Origin: Flavobacterium erciyesense
GTDB taxonomy: Bacteria > Bacteroidota > Bacteroidia > Flavobacteriales > Flavobacteriaceae
Direction: 5' to 3'
Assembly (NCBI RefSeq): GCF_018069925.1
Contig: NZ_JAGPXB010000014.1
Span: 1-64,000, forward strand
DNA length: 64,000 nt
The notes beneath the pieces were generated by a model. It saw only the letters and a list, made by a program, of their open reading frames with translations. It was not told the DNA's origin and made no database searches. The position numbers and the translations under genes are program-made. Below are positions 11,701-19,404 of the stretch, one piece after another (position 1 is the stretch's first letter; each line of letters opens with the position of its first letter).

Positions 11701-12231
11701 TTGCTCCTCATTTCCCAAGTCAAAAATGGCCCCAAATTTCTGTATTGGAGTTGCAAGTAATGCGTTTTCATCCGTAAAAGATTGTTCTAAGGCAGTTGCT
11801 ATTTTTACTTGAAAATCATTTTGAGACCAAGTCATGAATTCGGAATCAATTCCTGTTGTATTTGTTCTGCTATCGATCAAATAGCCGTTTTTATTCTGAT
11901 AATCTTGTAAGCATTTAGCAAAAATTAAGTTCAGGAGTGCTTTGCTGGCAGGGCTTCCTTGCTTGATTTCAAACTGCAAATTTTCAATGATTTTTGCTTG
12001 TGCGTTTTCGTCGACTACCTGCAGGTATTTTGATTTATAAAAAAAGCATTTGATAATTTGCTCTTCGTTCTTATTTTGGACTGCTTTCTTGTAAATTCTA
12101 TCAACGAGTACAGAGGCAGATTTTATTTTACCCTGATTTTCGTTTGCAAGCACTTCTTGCCATTTTTTGTCAAATTGTTGCGATTGCATTACTGTGCAGG
12201 TAAAAAGCAGGAATAAAAGAATACCTCTCAT
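5731..12231 (-). CDS. Alpha-2-macroglobulin-like protein with internal TonB plug
   Basis: Giant secreted protein (2166 residues). A signal peptide (MRGILLFLLFTCTVMQSQ) has no convincing lipobox, so the protein is probably periplasmic. MG2-type macroglobulin segments follow, for example YLDRAIYRPGQTVFYKG near residue 570. A thioester motif CAEQ at 1622-1625, followed by a helical toroid-like region, marks a potentially active protease trap. A C-terminal MG domain ends the protein. Between the N-terminal MG array and the A2M core lies an insert. It has a carboxypeptidase-regulatory-like beta domain (about 1184-1265, GIVTDGNEPLPGVSI and TDFDGYYQI), then a SusC-type TonB plug (about 1270-1380, IIIRGAAS, IVDGVPM, GVIIITTK) with no beta-barrel after it. 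Bacterial A2Ms are thought to inhibit proteases that breach the outer membrane. The role of the plug is unknown. No pbpC gene is adjacent. The gene is monocistronic. Confidence 0.88.
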   Translation of the reverse strand: MRGILLFLLFTCTVMQSQQFDKKWQEVLANENQGKIKSASVLVDRIYKKAVQNKNEEQIIKCFFYKSKYLQVVDENAQAKIIENLQFEIKQGSPASKALLNLIFAKCLQDYQNKNGYLIDSRTNTTGIDSEFMTWSQNDFQVKIATALEQSFTDENALLATPIQKFGAIFDLGNEEQLENKNVLNYAIQENIATISKTLYNWEIDKKDFQPIEQPLFGKSIDFLALNFDSIKNKKLKRVLHLFQKQEKYSNDLSKQLERIQFFNSMLLPNNELYAKALNTLQKQTKQATLIQKIQLEKAILLNNSASKTVHPEYNIQAISLLDSILIINNRSNAYKQALQRKQAITEKSLYMQLQKFTYSNENTRAFITYTNTDNIKVSFYKVDQKILNKLNGNRLKNDSLMLALTKNTKPQISKNYGLEDRKNYFNYTTEIVLPPLPTGRYLVFTESETGTENQKAFAYETITVSNLSVLGWNKKATDNYQVLNRKTGKPIANAIVESPRFRIETGKNGIATYRDPLKKDYGYSNETLTIIHETDTLQVDKNYISSIDDYSETDDEDVKGKVEFYLDRAIYRPGQTVFYKGIAVQKSKGKTTIVPKTSFSIVIEDTNNSTIKEIEATTNEFGSFSGSFVLPASTLTGTFRILAEEPDDYEKDTVYNLEQDEHPFWDNVDFDNSQHSFQVEEYKRPKFEVTFEPIKKGFELGTKATVTGQAKAFSGSNLSNVPVKYTVQLSTQYQNRYYGDNAPEIVATSETTTDASGKFNIDFTAIPPVNAIKEQLPVFNYNVTATVTDSNGETHSATTNLKIGYHDLVLNASLPGQIETKNKNEIILSSTNLNGQFVPTQGEIKLYFIRSFTSKFKDRIFPQPEIQSISDDEFERLFPFEKNEKVNNSNSKELLLYTKEINTEKDKKIALDFISKYQSGFYKIVFSAVDHLKNKIETTTNFKLIQSSDVLDKSKIITAKIINNNPKKDGFVKLQLQSVIPELFINVSGNYHEDLFFEKAVPLQNNQAIVTIPFANTFENSVIIGLETLFENQIFTDEIPVELLKETKSLAFNVATFRDKLQPGTLEKWSFQLKANNNSQEAEILASMYDRSLDQFTYRNWEGLNFTNYTDNSTNFKTSLGFEKGYCSIRYLNPIKNNFELDNEDLHLLWFGFNFNDSFTQNQQAIYRKELNRKSRKPLTATMISGIVTDGNEPLPGVSITINGLDRSTQTDFDGYYQIEAATGESLTVSFIGFKAKTIIVDGKILDIQLEEEQNSLEEVVVVSGYGSVKSKALSAAVTIVEADNNIYNAAAIDKNLQGKVAGLAITSANDKIIIRGAASTSAPLNALCIVDGVPMSMEQIKAIPAADILNVEVLKDTKATALYGDKGKNGVIIITTKNALQALTEVKARTNLSETAFFYPHLQSDAKGKVQFSFTSPEALTAWKLRLMAHNKEAVSGYLEKTVVTQKELMVTPNLPRFFREKDSITITAKIANITKDPKVGIAIFQLYDATNMQSIDLKMANSKPTKNFTIAPFGNTTVSWKIYIPEGLQGVQYKILAKAGDFSDGEENIVPVLTNNMLVTESIPVWVRDNSKKEFTFNNLKNNSSSTLKNHQFTFEYTSNPTWLAVQSLPYLMEYEHECAEQTFARFYANALATNIINSNPKIAQVFDNWRQKGTKNSPLETNETLKSIILAETPWLRDATSEEEKKQRLATLFDLEKMKSSHEATFDKLKQKQKSSGGFAWFDGSDANEYITRHIVAGLGHLQKLSSDEKTTASISTITKTAVPYLDQQFLRSHNNSAANNSTLIWRNPYTELHFLFSRSFFLKTNPTSDTLTKTINKYLDAVKKEWLTYSLYEKGLAALTLNRFGEQESAKKIIESLKETASNNEDWGMYWVANKSGWYWYQAPIETQALLIEAFTEVTNDKKSVDDMKVWLLKNKQTKNWPTTKSTTEAIYALLMQGTDWLSVKDNTVVKIGDEKILTKKRSETDKEAETGYLKLTWKAAEIKKEMATVNIQNKSNVPGYGGIYWQYFEDLDQIKSSDNQNLTVLKELYLSKDTANGKQLNKITAANPLQIGDLVTVRLVINAKESMEFVHLKDMRASCFEPTDVLSTYQYKGGLGFYQSTKDAATHFFFDKIDKGTYVLEYTVRVNNKGDFSNGISTIQSMYAPEYSSHTKGIRVIVKE

Positions 12232-12324
12232 AAATGAAGTTTTGTTTTAATAAAAAAGTTTTTCTTAGTAAGAATAGTATAAAAGTAGTGTATTTTCTTC
12301 TTTTTTTTATATGGGCTCCTAAAT

Positions 12325-12366
12325 AAAAAAGCGATCTCCTTAACTGAATTAAGAAAATCGCTTTTG
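12325..12366 (-). terminator. Terminator after the DUF962 gene
   Basis: The outer arms AAAAGCGAT (12327-12335) and ATCGCTTTT (12357-12365) are extended by an inner CTTAA/TTAAG pairing. On the minus strand the stem ends in a run of T. It separates the DUF962 gene from the A2M-like gene. Confidence 0.85.
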
Positions 12367-12411
12367 TGAAGTTTTTTAGTTTAAAAAAGGTTACTAGAGT
12401 ATGGAATTAAA

Positions 12412-12873
12412 CTACTTGCTGGCAAATACCGAATGAATAACCCAAGCTGGTCCAATCAACAAAAATTGTAAATCTTTTATGAAAGAGGGTTTTTTACCTT
12501 CAATTTTGTGTCCGTAAAACTGACCAATCCAACCAACTGAAAATACAATTACAGAGAAAAATAATAATGGAATAAATTGAGCAGCAATATAATTTCCTAC
12601 TAAGCAAATAGCTGCAAAAAGTAGCATTTTTAATCCCATGCTGAACGATAATCTTAAATAAAAAAGTAGTACAAATACAAGAACTACAAAAGCCCAATTA
12701 GCAGTTATAGGATGTATAGCTGCTAGTGGAGCAAGTATTTCGTTAGGGAAGGTCATGAATAAACCTACCACCGAAAAGAAAATTACAGGTACACAAATGT
12801 AATGGATTTGCTTATTGGTCACATTTTGATGACTTACACTGTATTCCTCGAACCAAGTTTGTAACGATTTCAT
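12412..12873 (-). CDS. DUF962/Mpo1-like membrane protein
   Basis: A 153-residue integral membrane protein of the DUF962 family, named after yeast Mpo1, a dioxygenase in alpha-oxidation of 2-hydroxy fatty acids. The N terminus MKSLQTWFEEYSVSHQNVTN with a following IHYICVPVIF fits the family pattern of His-x4-Asn-x3-His before the first membrane helix. About four hydrophobic helices follow, with a conserved-looking GWIGQFYGHKIEG near residue 120 that supplies another histidine. The start was placed at 12873, because this N terminus matches the family; a longer reading from 12918 adds 15 residues of no clear value. The bacterial substrate is unknown. Confidence 0.75.
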   Translation of the reverse strand: MKSLQTWFEEYSVSHQNVTNKQIHYICVPVIFFSVVGLFMTFPNEILAPLAAIHPITANWAFVVLVFVLLFYLRLSFSMGLKMLLFAAICLVGNYIAAQFIPLLFFSVIVFSVGWIGQFYGHKIEGKKPSFIKDLQFLLIGPAWVIHSVFASK

Positions 12874-13072
12874 AAACTGATGTTTTGAGCTAATGTAATA
12901 AAAAGTTATTAAAATCATAAAACCACCATTAATTTTTTAAGGCTTCAGACTTTTCAATCTTTAGATTCCAAATATTTGGCAAGAACTTTGCAACCAACGC
13001 TTGTAATTCCTTTTTTCAAAGAAGAGGATTTCGAAGTGTATTCAGTTTAAAAAGGGATTGCTTTTTAAATTG

Positions 13073-13104
13073 TTGCTCTTATTTATTTTAATTACCTATT
13101 TTTG
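13073..13104 (+). promoter_or_regulatory. Promoter of the TPR-mpl-radC operon
   Basis: TTG at 13073-13075 and TATTTTTG at 13097-13104 are separated by 21 bases. The -7 element ends only 4 bases before the ATG at 13109, so the transcript may start on or beside the start codon. Confidence 0.55.
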
Positions 13105-13108
13105 AATT

Positions 13109-13807
13109 ATGAAACAATTTCTTTATTTACTTTTATTGCTACCAGCGATGATATGGTCTCAGTCTAATTTTGATAAAGCAGAAAAACTCTTCAAAGAAGG
13201 CAAATACAGCCAAGCCGAAGAGGGTTTTTTATCTTGTTTAAAAAACAATCCAAACGATTTAAAAGCAATTGAGTATTTAGGAGATATTGCAGGTCAAAAT
13301 AAAGATTGGGATAAAGCGATATCCTATTACAAAAAATTAAAGGTAAGCAAGCCCTCAGAAGCAAACTACTTTTATAAATACGGTGGTGCCCTAGGTATGA
13401 AAGCAAAAGATGCCAATAAATTTAGGGCGTTAGGAATGATTGATGAGGTAAAAACTTCATTTGAAAAAGCAATAGCACTCAACCCGAAACACATCGATTC
13501 AAGATGGGCTTTGATAGAATTGTATATTCAATTACCCGGAATAGTAGGAGGGAGCGAGTCTAAAGCCATTAAATATTCGAATGAATTGTTGCGCTTGTCA
13601 CCTGTAGATGGATATTTATCGCGCGGGCACATTGAAGAATATTTTAAGCGCTATAAAAATGCCGAAGTACAGTACAAAAAAGCCATTCAGGTAGGCGGTT
13701 CAAAAACCAGTTACCAAAAATTAGCTAGTTTGTACAAAAACAAAATGCGCGAACCAGAAAAAGCAAAAACTATTTTAGAAACCTATTCGAGCAAACAACA
13801 AGATTAA
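13109..13807 (+). CDS. Secreted TPR-repeat protein
   Basis: A 232-residue protein with a cleavable signal peptide (MKQFLYLLLLLPAMIWSQS) and at least three to four tetratricopeptide-like helical repeats. Clear examples are FDKAEKLFKEGKYSQAEEGF, DWDKAISYYKKL and, near the C terminus, NAEVQYKKAI. TPR proteins act as binding scaffolds, and the partner cannot be told here. It is the first gene of a six-gene operon; mpl follows 40 nt later. A periplasmic location is inferred from the signal peptide and the absence of membrane helices. Confidence 0.75.
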   Translation: MKQFLYLLLLLPAMIWSQSNFDKAEKLFKEGKYSQAEEGFLSCLKNNPNDLKAIEYLGDIAGQNKDWDKAISYYKKLKVSKPSEANYFYKYGGALGMKAKDANKFRALGMIDEVKTSFEKAIALNPKHIDSRWALIELYIQLPGIVGGSESKAIKYSNELLRLSPVDGYLSRGHIEEYFKRYKNAEVQYKKAIQVGGSKTSYQKLASLYKNKMREPEKAKTILETYSSKQQD

Positions 13808-13847
13808 AATTCTTGTTTAAGCCAATAATTATAAACTCAATATCAGA

Positions 13848-15203
13848 ATGCGTACACATTTTATAGCTATCGGAGGCAGTGCCATGCACAATCTTGCTTT
13901 AGCCTTACACAACAAAGGATATCAAGTAACAGGTAGCGACGATGCTATTTTTGAACCTTCAAAATCACGTTTAGAAAAAAAAGGAATTTTGCCTGTTGAA
14001 TTAGGTTGGTTTCCTGAAAAAATTACACAAGATATTGATGCCGTAATTTTAGGAATGCATGCCAAAGCAGACAATCCTGAATTGTTAAAAGCACAAGAAT
14101 TGGGTTTAAAGATTTACTCTTACCCAGAATTTTTATACGAGCAGTCTAAAAATAAAACGCGCGTCGTAATTGGTGGTTCACACGGAAAAACTACTATTAC
14201 ATCAATGATTTTACATGTAATGCATTACCACGATATTGCAGTCGATTATATGGTTGGTGCACAATTAGAAGGTTTTGATACGATGGTACATCTCACAGAA
14301 GAAAATGATTTTATCGTACTCGAAGGCGATGAATACTTGTCGTCACCTATTGATCGCCGTCCAAAATTTCATTTATACCAGCCGAATATTGCTTTGATTT
14401 CAGGAATTGCTTGGGATCACATTAACGTGTTTCCAACGTATGAAAATTACGTGAATCAATTTGAGATTTTCATCGAAAAAATCACCAACGGAGGTATTTT
14501 AGTTTACAATGAAAATGATCCGGAGGTAAAACGAGTAGCTGAAGCGGCAACTAATCCTATCCGTAAAATGGCATACAGCACCCCTGATTACACAGTTGCT
14601 GACGGAGTAACTTTATTAGAAACCCCTGATGGAGCAATGCCTATTGCAGTTTTTGGCGCTCATAATTTGAATAATTTAGCGGGAGCCAAATGGATTTGCC
14701 AAAACATGGGTGTAGATGAAGCTGATTTCTATGAAGCCATTGCTAGTTTTACAGGAGCCTCTAAACGTTTAGAAAAAATAGCTGAAGGTAAAGGCAAAGT
14801 TGCCTATAAAGATTTTGCACATTCGCCAAGTAAAGTGTCTGCAACTACAAAGGCAGTAAAAGAACAGTATCCGAACCGAAAATTGGTGGCTTGCTTAGAG
14901 TTGCATACCTATAGCAGTTTGAATGCTGAATTCTTAAAAGAATATGAAGGTGCATTAAATCACGCTGATGTCGCAGTAGTTTTTTATTCGCCAGATGCGG
15001 TAAGAATTAAACAGTTAGAAGAGGTGACTTATGAGCAAATTGCCAAGGCTTTCAATCGCGAAGATTTAGTGATTTATACCAATCCACAAGATTTTAAAGA
15101 CTATTTGTTTAATCTTGATTTAGACAATTCAGCTTTGCTGTTGATGAGCTCGGGTAATTATGGCGGATTGAATTTTGATGAGGTAAAACAAATTATTCAA
15201 TAA
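13848..15203 (+). CDS. mpl: UDP-MurNAc-tripeptide ligase Mpl (peptidoglycan recycling)
   Basis: Mur ligase family enzyme that attaches recycled L-Ala-gamma-D-Glu-meso-DAP tripeptide to UDP-MurNAc using ATP. The 451 residues show the N-terminal Rossmann domain (MRTHFIAIGGSAMHNLALAL, then GSDD), the ATP loop GGSHGKTT near residue 110, the central ligase domain with a YLSSP and RPKFHLYQP region, and the C-terminal domain with DFAHSPSKV. The N terminus matches Mpl (IGGSAMHNLA) better than MurC (usually GIGGIGMS). The alternative, MurC itself, is less likely. It lies 10 nt upstream of the acetyltransferase gene in the same operon. Confidence 0.85.
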   Translation: MRTHFIAIGGSAMHNLALALHNKGYQVTGSDDAIFEPSKSRLEKKGILPVELGWFPEKITQDIDAVILGMHAKADNPELLKAQELGLKIYSYPEFLYEQSKNKTRVVIGGSHGKTTITSMILHVMHYHDIAVDYMVGAQLEGFDTMVHLTEENDFIVLEGDEYLSSPIDRRPKFHLYQPNIALISGIAWDHINVFPTYENYVNQFEIFIEKITNGGILVYNENDPEVKRVAEAATNPIRKMAYSTPDYTVADGVTLLETPDGAMPIAVFGAHNLNNLAGAKWICQNMGVDEADFYEAIASFTGASKRLEKIAEGKGKVAYKDFAHSPSKVSATTKAVKEQYPNRKLVACLELHTYSSLNAEFLKEYEGALNHADVAVVFYSPDAVRIKQLEEVTYEQIAKAFNREDLVIYTNPQDFKDYLFNLDLDNSALLLMSSGNYGGLNFDEVKQIIQ

Positions 15204-15213
15204 TTCAAAAAAG

Positions 15214-15672
15214 ATGAATACGTTGTATCGTTTAGAAAATACCAATAGTGATAATCCTGATTTCAGAAAGTTAGTGAGATTGTTAGACCAAAGCTTATGG
15301 GAAACCTATCCTGAACTAAAAGCGGATTATTGGGGTAACAATATTATTGAATTCAATCCGAATGTTGTGTTGGTATTTCGAAATGATGTAGCGGTAGCCT
15401 GTGCTTGTTTTAAAAAGTACGATACCAATTCGGTCGAAATCAAGCGGATGTTTGTGAGTCCTGAACATCGAGGTTTCGGTCTTGCACAGCACATGTTGCA
15501 GGAGTTAGAAAAAAATGCAGCAGCTTTAGGGTTCACGAGTTTAATTTTAGAAACTTTGGTGAAACAAACAGCAGCTATTGCTTTATATAAAAGTTTTGGC
15601 TTTGATGGAGTAGAGAATTATCCTCCGTACGAGGGCCGAGATTTAAGTGTTTGTATGCGTAAAACAATTTAA
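15214..15672 (+). CDS. GNAT family N-acetyltransferase
   Basis: A 152-residue GCN5-related acetyltransferase. The acetyl-CoA pyrophosphate-binding motif A is visible as IKRMFVSPEHRGFGLAQHML at about residues 74-93, with the HRGFGLA loop in place of the usual R/Q-x-x-G-x-G/A. The C-terminal segment AIALYKSFGFDGVENYPPY is the typical beta6-beta7 end of the fold. The substrate is unknown. It sits between mpl and radC with gaps of 10 and 11 nt, which supports co-transcription but gives no functional hint. Confidence 0.85.
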   Translation: MNTLYRLENTNSDNPDFRKLVRLLDQSLWETYPELKADYWGNNIIEFNPNVVLVFRNDVAVACACFKKYDTNSVEIKRMFVSPEHRGFGLAQHMLQELEKNAAALGFTSLILETLVKQTAAIALYKSFGFDGVENYPPYEGRDLSVCMRKTI

Positions 15673-15683
15673 AGGATATTCAA

Positions 15684-16379
15684 ATGGGGGAGCAATCTTT
15701 TTTTCCGATTACTAATTGGTCCGAAGACGATAAACCTCGGGAAAAATTAATGCTCAAGGGCAAAAGCGTTTTAAGTGATGCAGAGCTGATTGCTATTTTG
15801 ATTGGATCGGGTAGTCGAAACGAATCGGCTGTTGCTTTGAGCAAACGCATTTTGGCTAGTGTCGACTCTAATCTAAATGCACTCGGAAAATTATCATTGG
15901 CTCAATTAACCCAGTTCAAAGGAATAGGCGAGGCCAAAGCAATTGCCATCATTGCAGCTTTAGAATTAGGTAGAAGAAGGCGTGCAGAAGAAGCCACGGA
16001 GCTCACCAAAGTAACTTCAAGTAAAATTATTTTTGAGATCATGCAACCCATCATTGGCGAATTGCCGCACGAAGAGTTTTGGGTGATTTACATGAATAAT
16101 TCTAACAAAGTAATTTATAAATCGCAACTCAGCAAAGGAGGAATCACAGGAACCTTGGTCGATGTTCGATTGGTTTACAAAATGGCACTAGAAATGGGCG
16201 CAACAGCATTAATATTGTGTCACAATCATCCATCGGGAACTTTAGTGCCGAGTGATGCCGACAAACAAATTACCAAAAAAGTAAAAACAGCAGGCGAAAG
16301 TCTCGAAATAAAAGTGTTAGACCATCTTATTGTAACTGAAAGAAGTTATTTTAGTTTTGCTGACGAAGGATTAATGTAA
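15684..16379 (+). CDS. radC: RadC-family JAB-domain protein
   Basis: The 231-residue protein has an N-terminal helix-hairpin-helix region (about residues 65-95, FKGIGEAKAIAIIAALELGR) and a C-terminal JAB/MPN metalloprotease-like domain. The JAMM zinc motif is complete: HNHPSGTLVPSDAD gives His-x-His and the downstream Ser and Asp. The family was once linked to DNA repair, but the radC name rests on a mis-assigned mutation and its activity is still uncertain. It lies 8 nt before the HAD phosphatase gene. Confidence 0.9.
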   Translation: MGEQSFFPITNWSEDDKPREKLMLKGKSVLSDAELIAILIGSGSRNESAVALSKRILASVDSNLNALGKLSLAQLTQFKGIGEAKAIAIIAALELGRRRRAEEATELTKVTSSKIIFEIMQPIIGELPHEEFWVIYMNNSNKVIYKSQLSKGGITGTLVDVRLVYKMALEMGATALILCHNHPSGTLVPSDADKQITKKVKTAGESLEIKVLDHLIVTERSYFSFADEGLM

Positions 16380-16387
16380 ATTACACC

Positions 16388-17077
16388 ATGAAAAATAACA
16401 CAATTACAGATGTTTTTTTTGACCTTGATCATACCTTGTGGGATTTTGACAAAAACTCAGAACTAACATTTGATAAAATATTCAAAAATCGTTTTCCCGA
16501 GGTACATACACCACACTTTATTGAGCAGTATGTTCCTATTAACCAAGAATGTTGGAAGTTATACCAATTTGACAAAATTACGCACGACGAACTGCGTTAT
16601 AACAGATTAAAGCAATCATTTGATGCTATTGGTTATCACATCACTGATGCTGAAATTGAAATCGTAGCGAACGACTACATTACTCTTCTACCAGAGAACA
16701 ATCATTTATTTGAAGGAGCCTTTGAAATTTTAGATTACCTTTCCGATCGCTATCAACTTCATATTATTACCAACGGTTTTGCTAAAGTGCAAGAAAAAAA
16801 GATGGCTAATGCTAATTTAGTCAAGTATTTTAAGACCTTAACCAATAGTGAATTGGCGGGTGTAAAAAAACCGAATACTGCTATTTTCGAATATGCATTA
16901 GAGGTTGCAAATACTTCTAAAGAACGCAGTGTTATGATTGGTGATAGCTTGGAGGCCGATGTTTACGGAGCACTTAATGCCGGTTTAGATGCTATTTTCT
17001 TTAATGAAGCAAAGCTAGAAGTTCCAAACGACATCAAACACATCACTCATTTATTAGACCTAAAAAAACATTTATAA
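16388..17077 (+). CDS. YjjG-like HAD nucleotidase
   Basis: A 229-residue haloacid dehalogenase superfamily phosphatase of the YjjG type, which removes phosphate from non-canonical pyrimidine nucleotides. Motif I is DLDHTLWDF (both catalytic aspartates present), motif II is IITNGF, the motif III lysine lies in GVKKPNTAIFEYAL, and motif IV is GDSLEADV. The helical cap between motifs I and II has the usual size. It is 8 nt after radC and 2 nt before the next gene, so translation may be coupled. Substrate preference is inferred from family resemblance only. Confidence 0.85.
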   Translation: MKNNTITDVFFDLDHTLWDFDKNSELTFDKIFKNRFPEVHTPHFIEQYVPINQECWKLYQFDKITHDELRYNRLKQSFDAIGYHITDAEIEIVANDYITLLPENNHLFEGAFEILDYLSDRYQLHIITNGFAKVQEKKMANANLVKYFKTLTNSELAGVKKPNTAIFEYALEVANTSKERSVMIGDSLEADVYGALNAGLDAIFFNEAKLEVPNDIKHITHLLDLKKHL

Positions 17078-17079
17078 TC

Positions 17080-17838
17080 ATGAAAAAATATTTATTAGTT
17101 GCCCTTATGTTGGTTTGTAGCTTGTCTAAAGCACAGTCTATCAATGATTACAAAGCTGTGATAGTTCCCGTAAAGTACGATTGGCTAAAACAAGATAATC
17201 AATATAGACTCAATACTTTGACCAAGTTTAATTTAGAAAAAGCAGGATTTCAGGTTTTTTACAATAAAGAAAGTATACCAAGTAGTTTTAATGACCGTTG
17301 TAATTTGTTGTATGCTACTGTCCTCAATCAAAGTAATTTTTTGACTACCAAATTAGTCGTGCAATTAAAAGATTGCAATGAAAAAGTGGTATTTGAATCT
17401 GAAGTTGGGAAGAGTAAAGAAAAAGAGTATAAAGTTGCGTATACTGAAGCTTTAAATGAAGCGTTTGAATCGGTTTTAGCTTTAGCATACCAATACAGTG
17501 GCGCAGCAGTAGTTGCTCAGGAAATAGTTGTCGCAAAACCGGTGGAGCAAATGAGCGCTCCAAAGTCGAGCGAGGTTGTTGTTGCTCCTTCTGCTTCCAC
17601 AGCGTCTGTGACTTCGGGTGCTGATTTGTTGTATGCGCAAGCAACAGCGACTGGGTTTCAATTGATTGATAGTACTCCGAAAGTAGTGATGAAATTAATG
17701 AAAACTTCTCAGCCTAACTCATTTATTGCAATCAAAGGAGAATTGCAAGGTTCTTTACTTTTAAAAGACGGACAATGGTATTTTGAATATTATAAAAATG
17801 ATGTCTTACTATCCGAAAAAGTAAACGTCAAGTTTTAA
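17080..17838 (+). CDS. Unknown secreted protein
   Basis: I do not recognise this 252-residue protein. It begins with a signal peptide (MKKYLLVALMLVCSLSKAQS). A domain of about 125 residues follows, rich in beta and alpha pattern, including a conserved-looking YDWLKQDNQYRLNTLTKFNL and paired cysteines (CNLLYATV and LKDCNEK). A low-complexity Ala/Val/Ser/Pro linker covers about 145-185. A short C-terminal beta domain ends with WYFEYYKNDVLLSEKVNVKF. It is the last gene of the TPR-mpl-radC operon and starts 2 nt after the phosphatase stop. It is probably an envelope protein; no catalytic motif is visible. Confidence 0.7.
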   Translation: MKKYLLVALMLVCSLSKAQSINDYKAVIVPVKYDWLKQDNQYRLNTLTKFNLEKAGFQVFYNKESIPSSFNDRCNLLYATVLNQSNFLTTKLVVQLKDCNEKVVFESEVGKSKEKEYKVAYTEALNEAFESVLALAYQYSGAAVVAQEIVVAKPVEQMSAPKSSEVVVAPSASTASVTSGADLLYAQATATGFQLIDSTPKVVMKLMKTSQPNSFIAIKGELQGSLLLKDGQWYFEYYKNDVLLSEKVNVKF

Positions 17839-17858
17839 ATTTCGTAATTGTCACACAA

Positions 17859-17893
17859 TAAAAAAGCCAGAAATTGTTCTGGCTTTTTTTATA
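17859..17893. terminator. Bidirectional terminator between the mpl operon and rarA
   Basis: The arms AAAAAGCCAGAA (17861-17872) and TTCTGGCTTTTT (17878-17889) enclose a 5-nt loop. A tracts on one side and T tracts on the other serve both convergent transcripts. Confidence 0.9.
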
Positions 17894-17896
17894 GTT

Positions 17897-19174
17897 TTAA
17901 TATCCGTATTTGTCTTTCCAGCGATTTTTTAAAAATTCACGAATACTGTTTTCTCTCGAGTTATTTCCAGGAACATAAATTGGAGTTTTGCTCAAGGCAT
18001 CAGGTAAAAATTCTTGTTCAGCAAAATTATTGTCGTAATCATGAGAGTATTTGTATTCTTCCCCATATCCCAGTTCTTTCATGAGTTTGGTTGGTGCATT
18101 ACGCAAGTGAATGGGCACTGGTAAATCTCCAGTTTGCTTTACGAGCTGCTGCGCCGTTCCTATGGCTAGGTAAGAAGCATTACTTTTAGGCGAGGTAGCC
18201 AAGTAAACCGCACACTGACTGAGTATAATTCTACTTTCAGGATAGCCAATAGTACTTACGGCTTGAAAAGTGTTATTCGCCATGATAAAGGCGGTAGGGT
18301 TGGCGTTACCAATATCTTCACTCGACAAAATAAGCATCCGTCTCGCAATAAATTTTACATCTTCGCCACCTTCGATCATTCGCGCTAGCCAATACACGGC
18401 TCCATTAGGATCGCTCCCTCGAATAGACTTGATAAAAGCGGATACAATATCGTAATGCTGTTCACCTGTTTTATCATACAAAACGGTATTTTGTTGTACC
18501 AATGAAAAAACGAGATCATTGGTTATGGTAATATCTTCAGATGCTGAGGCGTTAATCACTAGCTCAAAAATATTCAATAATTTTCGGCCATCGCCACCAG
18601 AAAGTCGCAGTAAGGCTTCTGTTTCTTGCAAAACAATATTTTTGGTTGCGAGTATTTTATCTTGTTTGATGGCACGTTCCAACAAGGATTCTAAATCATT
18701 TTTTGTAAAGGCATTTAAAATATAAACCTGACAACGCGACAAAAGTGCAGGAATTACTTCAAAGCTTGGGTTTTCAGTTGTAGCACCAATAAGTGTAATC
18801 CAACCTTTCTCTACAGCGGCTAATAACGAATCCTGCTGCGATTTGCTAAACCGATGAATCTCATCAATAAAAAGAATCGGATTTTTAGCTGTAAAAAGTC
18901 CGCCACTTTGCTTGGCTTTTTCAATGACATCTCTGATATCTTTTACACCAGAATTAATGGCGCTCAATATATAAAACGGACGTTTTGATTCTTGTGCTAT
19001 GATTTGTGCCAAGGTAGTTTTACCCGTTCCAGGCGGTCCCCAAAATATTAAAGAGGGAATACTGCCACGGTTGATCTGTTGTGTTAATGACCCTTCAGGT
19101 CCTACAAGGTGTAGTTGGCTGATGTAATCCTCCAGTTTTTGGGGGCGTATGCGTTCTGCAAGTGGAGCGTCCAT
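17897..19174 (-). CDS. rarA: Replication-associated recombination ATPase RarA
   Basis: AAA+ ATPase of the RarA/MgsA/WRNIP1 family, related to clamp loaders and acting at stalled replication forks. The 425 residues have Walker [10 protein letters not shown] near residue 45, Walker [10 protein letters not shown], the sensor [11 protein letters not shown] and a C-terminal tetramerisation region (about 260-425, with [20 protein letters not shown]). The ATG at 19174 gives [20 protein letters not shown], the standard family N terminus. It is monocistronic. No clear promoter is visible; TACATTTT at 19218-19211 is only a weak -7 candidate. Confidence 0.94.
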   Translation of the reverse strand: MDAPLAERIRPQKLEDYISQLHLVGPEGSLTQQINRGSIPSLIFWGPPGTGKTTLAQIIAQESKRPFYILSAINSGVKDIRDVIEKAKQSGGLFTAKNPILFIDEIHRFSKSQQDSLLAAVEKGWITLIGATTENPSFEVIPALLSRCQVYILNAFTKNDLESLLERAIKQDKILATKNIVLQETEALLRLSGGDGRKLLNIFELVINASASEDITITNDLVFSLVQQNTVLYDKTGEQHYDIVSAFIKSIRGSDPNGAVYWLARMIEGGEDVKFIARRMLILSSEDIGNANPTAFIMANNTFQAVSTIGYPESRIILSQCAVYLATSPKSNASYLAIGTAQQLVKQTGDLPVPIHLRNAPTKLMKELGYGEEYKYSHDYDNNFAEQEFLPDALSKTPIYVPGNNSRENSIREFLKNRWKDKYGY

Positions 19175-19404
19175 TGAGGTTTGTTTGCTTACAAATCGCT
19201 CACTTTTGTAAAAATGTAACGATTTAAATTAAAATGTAAAATTACTATTTTTATTAAAAGTCTTTGGCTTTTTGTTGTTAGAACTGATTTAAGTTGATAA
19301 GATGTCAAAAAAGCATAAATTGATTTTGATGCCTTGCTGACAAAATAGCACGCTGTGTGGTTTGGATACATTTTTGAAGTTGGTTTGAAACAATTTTGTT
19401 AATT

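Noticed and set aside
5731..12231. The plug insert as an assembly chimera
   Set aside because: The frame is continuous over 2166 codons, codon use does not shift at the insert edges, and A2M sequence resumes directly after it. I treated it as a genuine fusion.
17345..17644. A 99-residue frame opposite the secreted protein gene
   Set aside because: Low-complexity composition and full overlap with the low-complexity linker of the plus-strand gene.
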